Below are positions 5,630-8,775 of a DNA stretch of 8,775 bases, one piece after another. The notes beneath the pieces are model-generated. The model did not search any database. It was given only the letters and a program-made list of their open reading frames with translations, and was not told the DNA's origin. The position numbers and the translations under genes are program-made. Where the stretch lies: assembly GCA_027622795.1 (NCBI GenBank), contig JAQBZA010000109.1, forward strand, positions 1 to 8,775, in the 5' to 3' direction. How positions within the stretch are numbered: the stretch's first letter is position 1; every line of letters begins with the position of its first letter. The DNA comes from Planctomycetota bacterium. GTDB lineage: Bacteria > Planctomycetota > Planctomycetia > Pirellulales > UBA1268.

Positions 5630-6745
5630 TCAGGCGACGATCCACCCGCCGCCGAGCAAGGTTTCGCCGGAATAGCAGACCGCCGGCTGGCCCGGGGAAA
5701 TTGGCCCGGGAGCATGGTCGGGGCCACCGGTAAATTCGGCACAAAACCGACCATCGGCCAGCGGTGTGACCACCGCCGGCGCCGGGCCTCGCTGGGCCCG
5801 ACACTGCACCTCGCAGGCAAACGGCCCGCGGGGCGGATCGCCCACCCAGGTCGCCTCGGCCGCCTCCAGCCGGTGCTGCGGCACGTCCTCGCGACTCCCC
5901 ACGACCACGCGGCAGGTGTCGGGCTCGATTCGCACCACATAGAGCGGCGAGCCGACCGCGATACCCAAGCCCTGACGCTGGCCGACCGTAAAGTGCTCGA
6001 TGCCTTCGTGCCGGCCGAGCACGCGGCCATCGAGGGCCACGATCTCGCCGGCCCGCGCGCCTCCCAGCCGCGCCGCCACCAGTCGTGCATGCTCGCCCGG
6101 TGGCACAAAGCAGATCTCCTGGCTGTCGGGCTTGTCGGCCGTGACGAGGCCGAGCGAGTTGGCCCGCTCGCGGACCTCCCGTTTGGTGAGCTCGCCCACG
6201 GGCAGCAGCATCCGGGCGAGGCGGTCACGACGGATGTCGAAGAGCACGTAGGACTGGTCACGATCGGCATCGAGGCCGCGACGCAGGTGGGGGCGGCCGT
6301 CGGGATCGTGGGTGAGTCGGGCATAGTGGCCGGTGGCCACGTGGCTGGCGCCGATCGCATCGGCGTAGTCGAAGAGCCGGCCAAACTTGAGCCACGAGTT
6401 GCACCGCACGCACGGGTTTGGCGTACGGCCGCGGCCGTACTCGTCGGCAAAGTAATTGATGATCCGTTCAAAGTCATCGGTGAGGTCGAGGGCGTAGAGG
6501 GGAATGCCGAGCCGGTCGGCGACGCGGCGGGCGTCGAGAGCATCGGCGGCCGAGCAGCAGCCCTGATGGCCGGGCTTCGGGGTGGCGAGGATCGGCAAGC
6601 CGCCGGCCGTGGCCGGTGGCAGGGCGGGCTGGCCATGCCGCATGAACACGCCCACGCAGTCATGGCCGGCTTCGACGAGCAAGGCCGCCGCCACGCTCGA
6701 GTCGACACCGCCCGACATTGCCACGACGATCCGCTTTGCGTTCAT
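5630..6745 (-). CDS. mnmA: tRNA-specific 2-thiouridylase MnmA
   Basis: This is a 371-residue cytoplasmic enzyme that makes the 2-thio group of U34 in the Lys, Glu and Gln tRNAs, using ATP to adenylate the base and sulfur relayed to a cysteine. The ATP pyrophosphatase P-loop 'AMSGGVDSSVAAALL' is at 9-23. The tRNA-binding/catalytic segments are 'GRTPNPCVRCNSWLKFGRL' (106-124, Cys115 at the usual catalytic position), 'ATGHYARL' (137-144), 'DADRDQSYVLF' (159-169) and 'KPDSQEICFVP' (205-215, Cys212 the second catalytic cysteine). 'HFTVGQRQGLGIAVGSPLYVV' (251-271) and the C-terminal beta domain ending 'GETLLGGGWIV' complete it. Extra cysteines are C63-C64 ('GCCSAADALDARRVADRLGIP') and C112, giving CxxC with C115. 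Length is normal. The ATG at 6745 is the only start that places the P-loop at the usual position; there is no Shine-Dalgarno site and a -10-like CATAAT lies 6 bp upstream. floA follows. Confidence 0.95.
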   Translation of the reverse strand: MNAKRIVVAMSGGVDSSVAAALLVEAGHDCVGVFMRHGQPALPPATAGGLPILATPKPGHQGCCSAADALDARRVADRLGIPLYALDLTDDFERIINYFADEYGRGRTPNPCVRCNSWLKFGRLFDYADAIGASHVATGHYARLTHDPDGRPHLRRGLDADRDQSYVLFDIRRDRLARMLLPVGELTKREVRERANSLGLVTADKPDSQEICFVPPGEHARLVAARLGGARAGEIVALDGRVLGRHEGIEHFTVGQRQGLGIAVGSPLYVVRIEPDTCRVVVGSREDVPQHRLEAAEATWVGDPPRGPFACEVQCRAQRGPAPAVVTPLADGRFCAEFTGGPDHAPGPISPGQPAVCYSGETLLGGGWIVA

Positions 6746-6751
6746 AGACGT

Positions 6752-6757
6752 ATTATG
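6752..6757 (-). promoter_or_regulatory. Possible -10 element directly before mnmA
   Basis: CATAAT on the minus strand (five of six consensus bases) ends 6 nt before the mnmA ATG, so transcription from it would start about at the start codon. No clear -35 hexamer is visible at 16-18 bp. The lack of a Shine-Dalgarno site fits a leaderless transcript. Confidence 0.35.
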
Positions 6758-6765
6758 CGTCACAC

Positions 6766-6910
6766 GGCTCGGGGTTGCCCGGGCCACGTGGCGTAGGCTT
6801 CAGCCTGCGAATCCGGCCGCAAGGTGACGCGGCTCGGGGTTGCCCGTGCCACATCGCCGGACGTTCGCGGGGCTCGGGGTTGCCCAGATCACATCGCCGG
6901 ACGTTCGCTG
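6766..6910 (+). repeat. 40-bp tandem repeat with a partial third copy
   Basis: Copies at 6831-6870 and 6871-6910 match at 35 of 40 positions; the differences are four adjacent bases in the middle (gtgc versus agat) and one near the end. The first 15 bp (ggctcggggttgccc) recur exactly at 6766-6780, and the bases after that still resemble the repeat for a few positions. The pattern suggests duplication followed by replacement of a short central block. Confidence 0.8.
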
Positions 6911-7007
6911 CGCCCATCCTGGGCTTCGCTCACTCGGAGGAAACCTCGCTTTCGCCATCCTGGCTGCGCTCGGTTTCCTACGCCGGCTCCGTGATCTGGG
7001 CAACCCC
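6876..7007. repeat. 132-bp segment bounded by a perfect 17-bp inverted repeat
   Basis: ggggttgcccagatcac (6876-6892) is exactly the reverse complement of 6991-7007. A nested inverted repeat aggaaacc/ggtttcct lies at 6938-6945 and 6972-6979, and two TCC-loop hairpins at 6912-6924 and 6954-6964. The layout is like a miniature inverted-repeat element or a large RNA stem-loop. No adjacent target-site duplication is evident, which weakens the mobile-element reading. Confidence 0.55.
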
Positions 7008-7017
7008 TCGCTCAACC

Positions 7018-7071
7018 ACCATACGCTGCGTCGCTGGAGGCGACGCCCCCTTCCGACCGGAGGTCGGCAAG
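7018..7071 (+). repeat. 54-bp exact direct repeat, copy 1
   Basis: This is identical base for base to 7150-7203. It carries two GGA-loop hairpins (7028-7046 and 7053-7067). The bases on both sides differ from those of copy 2, so the repeat limits are sharp. The 78 bp between the copies contain a further hairpin of the same kind at 7120-7138. Confidence 0.9.
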
Positions 7072-7149
7072 CTGTTTTCGCGCGGCGGCATCCCTTCCGG
7101 CCTGCCTTCGCTTACGGTCGGCTCACCGGAGGTGAGCCTCGATTGCCCT

Positions 7150-7203
7150 ACCATACGCTGCGTCGCTGGAGGCGACGCCCCCTTCCGACCGGAGGTCGGC
7201 AAG
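7150..7203 (+). repeat. 54-bp exact direct repeat, copy 2
   Basis: Identical to 7018-7071, offset by 132 bp. Absence of any substitution points to recent duplication or gene-conversion-like upkeep. It ends 34 bp before the apt stop codon, on the downstream side of that gene. Confidence 0.9.
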
Positions 7204-7230
7204 AAACCCGAGGCCAGGATGGCGAGGGTT

Positions 7231-7248
7231 TCGTGTATTAGTACACGA
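7231..7248 (-). terminator. Hairpin across the apt stop codon
   Basis: tcgtgta (7231-7237) and tacacga (7242-7248) are a perfect 7-bp inverted repeat with a 4-nt loop that contains the TAA stop codon of apt. No T-run follows on the minus strand. It may protect the 3' end or be part of the termination region together with the hairpins beyond it. Confidence 0.35.
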
Positions 7249-7750
7249 TCACTGATTCAACGCGGTGGGGCCTGAGGCGGTCGCGGCCGCCGAGGGCTTC
7301 AAGCTCCACCAGGAAGGCGGCGCCGGCCACCACGCCACCGGCCGCTTCGATCAGCTTCGTGCAGGCGTCGGCCGTGCCGCCGGTGGCGAGCACGTCGTCG
7401 ACCACAAGCACCCGCGCTCCGTCGGTCAGGATGCCACGGTGCATCTCGAGCGTGTCGCGGCCGTATTCGAGATCGTATTCATGCGCGATCGTGTCGGCTG
7501 GCAGTTTGCCCGGCTTCCGCACCGGGATCACGCCCACGCCCAGTTCCAGCGCCAGCGGCGTGGCGAAGAGGAAGCCGCGGGCCTCCACCGCCGCCACCGC
7601 CGTGATGCCGGCGGCATGCCATGGGGCCGCGAGCCGGCGGACCGCCACGGCCAACGCCTCCGGATGGGCCAACAAGGGCGTGATGTCGCGAAACAGGATG
7701 CCCGGCTTGGGGAAGTCGGGAATCGGACGGATGTGATCGGCGAGATTCAT
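7238..7750 (-). CDS. apt: Adenine phosphoribosyltransferase
   Basis: This is a 170-residue cytoplasmic purine salvage enzyme: adenine plus PRPP gives AMP plus pyrophosphate. The N-terminal signature 'IRPIPDFPKPGILFRDITPLLAHPEAL' (7-33) and 'VEARGFLFATPLALELGVGVIPVRKPGKLP' (55-84) are typical of Apt. The PRPP-binding loop 'VLVVDDVLATGGTADA' (114-129) has the paired aspartates and the GGT turn, and 'GAAFLVELEALGGRDRL' (143-159) is the usual C-terminal segment. Length matches the family. The ATG at 7750 gives the expected N-terminus. No Shine-Dalgarno site is free upstream: the start codon abuts the 3' arm of a strong hairpin that reaches back into the sigma gene, 18 bp away. Translation may therefore depend on ribosomes finishing the sigma factor. 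Confidence 0.95.
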   Translation of the reverse strand: MNLADHIRPIPDFPKPGILFRDITPLLAHPEALAVAVRRLAAPWHAAGITAVAAVEARGFLFATPLALELGVGVIPVRKPGKLPADTIAHEYDLEYGRDTLEMHRGILTDGARVLVVDDVLATGGTADACTKLIEAAGGVVAGAAFLVELEALGGRDRLRPHRVESVIVY

Positions 7751-7781
7751 GCGGGGAGCGTACCGGGCCTACGCTCCCCGC
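7751..7781 (-). promoter_or_regulatory. Intercistronic hairpin covering the sigma stop and the apt start region
   Basis: gcggggagcgta (7751-7762) and tacgctccccgc (7770-7781) form a perfect 12-bp stem with a 7-nt loop. In the mRNA the 5' arm holds the last sigma codons and almost all of its TAG stop; the 3' arm ends on the base before the apt ATG. The only SD-like run nearby (GGGGAG) lies in the 5' arm. There is no T-run, so translational control is likelier than termination. Confidence 0.6.
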
Positions 7782-8638
7782 CGCAACTGGATCGTCGCCT
7801 GCGGCACGCCGTCGATCTCCATCGCGAGGTTGGCAAGCGTCTCTGACTCGATCTGCCGCACCCGTTCCCGCGTGAGGCCGAGCACCGCGCCGATCTCCTT
7901 GAGCGTCATCGGCTCGCCCCCTTCGAGGCCAAACCGTAGCTTGATGATCGTCGAGGCCCGCGTGTCGAGTTCGTCGATCCGCTTGAGCACATGCTTGAGC
8001 GTGTCGTGGTCGAGCAGCACGTCGGCGGGGCACTTGGCATTCTCATCACGCACGATGTCACTGAGCGACCAGCCCTCTGCCTGATCCGTCTGCGGGGTGG
8101 CGGTGTGTACCGTGATCGCCTTTTTGATGATCGGCAGCTTCTTCTTGGCCAGGCCGAGCATCCGCGCGATCTCCTCCGGTGTCGGCGTGCGGCCGAGCGT
8201 GTCGGAAAGCCGGGCCGTGGCCCGTCGCCACTTCGAGAGCAATTCCACCATGTAGGCCGGAATGCGGATCGTCTTGCCGTTGTTGATCAGGGCCCGTTTG
8301 ATCGACTGCTTGATCCAGTAGCTGGCGTAGGTGCTGAATCGTGTGCCCACCTTCGGATCGAAGCCCTCGACTGCCCTCAGGAGGCCGAGGTTGCCCTCCT
8401 CGATCAGGTCGGGCAGCGGCAGGCCGCGGTTGGCGTAGCCGCGGGCGATGCTCACCACCAGCCGCAGATTGGCCCGCACCATGTGGTCTCGGGCGGCGGC
8501 ATCACCGCGGGCGATCGCCTCGGCAAGTCGCTTCTCATCAGCGGCTGTCAGGAGCGAGACCTCGTTGATGTCGCGGAGGTAGGTCTCGAGTGGATTTTGA
8601 ACGGCGGACGACGGTGGCTTGCGGCGGCTGCTCGGCAT
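7769..8638 (-). CDS. RNA polymerase sigma factor, sigma-70 family (RpoD/RpoS-like)
   Basis: This is a 289-residue sigma factor that would direct RNA polymerase to promoters with RpoD-like -10/-35 boxes. Region 1.2 is at about 14-48 ('NPLETYLRDINEVSLLTAADEKRLAEAI'). Region 2 follows with 'RANLRLVVSIARGYANRGLPLPDLIEEGNLGLLRAVEGFDP' (55-95) and region 2.3-2.4 'TRFSTYASYWIKQSIKRALINNGKTIRIPAYM' (99-130). Region 3 is at about 135-205, and region 4.2 carries the helix-turn-helix 'MTLKEIGAVLGLTRERVRQIESETLANL' (244-271). Region 1.1 and the long non-conserved insert of housekeeping RpoD are missing, so this looks like a group 2 (alternative, RpoS-like) sigma factor. Which one cannot be told. The ATG at 8638 is chosen because the conserved part begins soon after; GGGAG lies 14 nt upstream, further than usual. 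The open frame upstream has no other ATG and little protein character. apt follows after 18 bp. Confidence 0.92.
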   Translation of the reverse strand: MPSSRRKPPSSAVQNPLETYLRDINEVSLLTAADEKRLAEAIARGDAAARDHMVRANLRLVVSIARGYANRGLPLPDLIEEGNLGLLRAVEGFDPKVGTRFSTYASYWIKQSIKRALINNGKTIRIPAYMVELLSKWRRATARLSDTLGRTPTPEEIARMLGLAKKKLPIIKKAITVHTATPQTDQAEGWSLSDIVRDENAKCPADVLLDHDTLKHVLKRIDELDTRASTIIKLRFGLEGGEPMTLKEIGAVLGLTRERVRQIESETLANLAMEIDGVPQATIQLRRGA

Positions 8639-8682
8639 GGCGTGGTGATTGGCTCCCTGGATGAATGAAATACGGAGAGGAT

Positions 8683-8706
8683 CGCGATGCGCCGCGTGGC
8701 ATCGCG
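8683..8706 (-). promoter_or_regulatory. Hairpin in the upstream region of the sigma gene
   Basis: cgcgatgc (8683-8690) and gcatcgcg (8699-8706) form a perfect 8-bp inverted repeat with an 8-nt centre, 45-68 bp before the sigma start codon. It could be a leader hairpin or an operator. No convincing promoter hexamers are visible in the 137 bp between the start codon and the window edge. Confidence 0.35.
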
Positions 8707-8775
8707 GATGGCACGGAAACGTAGCACGAAAGAAACTATCGGCCTCCTCTGCTCGGAGCCTGCACAAGCCCGGAA

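Larger units (their letters stand above)
6912..7223. repeat. Eight small hairpins sharing a GGA/TCC triloop
   Basis: Perfect stems around a 3-nt loop occur at 6912-6924 (gccca-TCC-tgggc), 6954-6964 (gcca-TCC-tggc), 7053-7067 (ccgacc-GGA-ggtcgg), 7120-7138 (ggctcacc-GGA-ggtgagcc), 7185-7199 (copy of 7053-7067) and 7213-7223 (gcca-GGA-tggc). At 7028-7046 and its copy 7160-7178, gcgtcgc/gcgacgc enclose T-GGA-G, where a T-G wobble gives the same loop. Stems differ completely while the loop is constant, so this is more than simple duplication. Two of the eight are copies through the 54-bp repeat. Confidence 0.75.
6746..7237. other. Repeat- and hairpin-rich spacer of 492 bp between apt and mnmA
   Basis: No credible gene is seen. 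Open frames on both strands here only reflect GC-rich repeats and encode Arg/Pro/Gly-rich low-complexity strings. The stretch holds a near-perfect hairpin gtaggct/agcctgc (6793-6808) and a 40-bp tandem repeat with a partial third copy (6766-6910). It also has a 132-bp segment bounded by a 17-bp inverted repeat (6876-7007), a 54-bp exact direct repeat (7018-7071 and 7150-7203), and eight small hairpins with a GGA or TCC loop. Both flanking genes read leftward, so the 3' end of apt and the promoter of mnmA must lie here or at its borders. Confidence 0.75.

Noticed and set aside
5530..6708. 392-codon minus-strand open frame overlapping mnmA
   Set aside because: Out-of-frame shadow of mnmA, rich in Ser/Pro/Arg/Ala; the mnmA frame carries all the conserved motifs.
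5714..6796. 360-codon plus-strand open frame
   Set aside because: It lies entirely antisense to mnmA, whose motifs are unambiguous. The translation is His/Gly/Ala-rich with no domain, a normal by-product of high GC at third codon positions.
6876..7007. Insertion sequence
   Set aside because: Too short to code for a transposase, with no adjacent target duplication; kept only as an inverted-repeat segment.
7018..7203. Possible CRISPR-like array
   Set aside because: Only two repeat copies, a 78-bp spacer that itself contains a related hairpin, and no cas genes nearby.
6775..7275. Plus-strand open frames in the apt-mnmA spacer, one encoding a repeated 'TIRCVAGGDAPFRPEVGK' peptide
   Set aside because: The peptide repeat only reflects the 54-bp DNA repeat. 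Overlapping frames on both strands are open through the same hairpins, with no start signal.
7991..8668. 225-codon plus-strand open frame
   Set aside because: Antisense to the sigma factor gene, with no domain and no plausible start signal.

Overview
The window reads as ordinary chromosome of a GC-rich bacterium, most likely a planctomycete of the Pirellulales type. That placement is an inference. It rests on a Tat-exported Gfo/Idh/MocA oxidoreductase with the planctomycete-style 'GNGDLGNQ' segment, scarce Shine-Dalgarno sites, mostly monocistronic genes, and long intergenic stretches filled with small hairpins and diverged repeats. No phage, transposase, CRISPR, rRNA or tRNA was seen.

Layout. 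Plus strand: the 3' part of an ActP-like sodium:solute symporter (from the window edge to 1012), a structured spacer, then a phosphinothricin/methionine-sulfoximine-type GNAT acetyltransferase (1178-1726). Everything after that is on the minus strand. In transcription order (right to left) it holds a short RpoD/RpoS-like sigma factor (8638-7769), apt (7750-7238), a repeat-rich spacer of 492 bp (7237-6746), mnmA (6745-5630), floA (5566-4628), a spacer of 242 bp, an unrecognised 82-residue protein (4385-4137), an XRE-cupin regulator (3920-3291) and the Tat-exported oxidoreductase (3238-1766). The oxidoreductase ends convergently with the acetyltransferase gene.

How the genes may work together. 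Sigma factor and apt are 18 bp apart, with a perfect 12-bp-stem hairpin spanning the sigma stop codon and abutting the apt ATG. That geometry suggests translational coupling. mnmA and floA lie 63 bp apart and may be co-transcribed. The XRE-cupin regulator sits 52 bp upstream of the oxidoreductase and has its own promoter-like hexamers overlapped by a 19-bp dyad, so an autoregulated two-gene sugar-type oxidation unit is plausible.

I see no clear undescribed multi-gene system. The most unusual signal is non-coding: between apt and mnmA are eight small perfect or near-perfect hairpins with different stems but the same GGA (or complementary TCC) loop. They are mixed with a 54-bp exact direct repeat, a 40-bp tandem repeat and a 17-bp inverted repeat. 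A ninth hairpin of the same design lies upstream of the small unrecognised gene.
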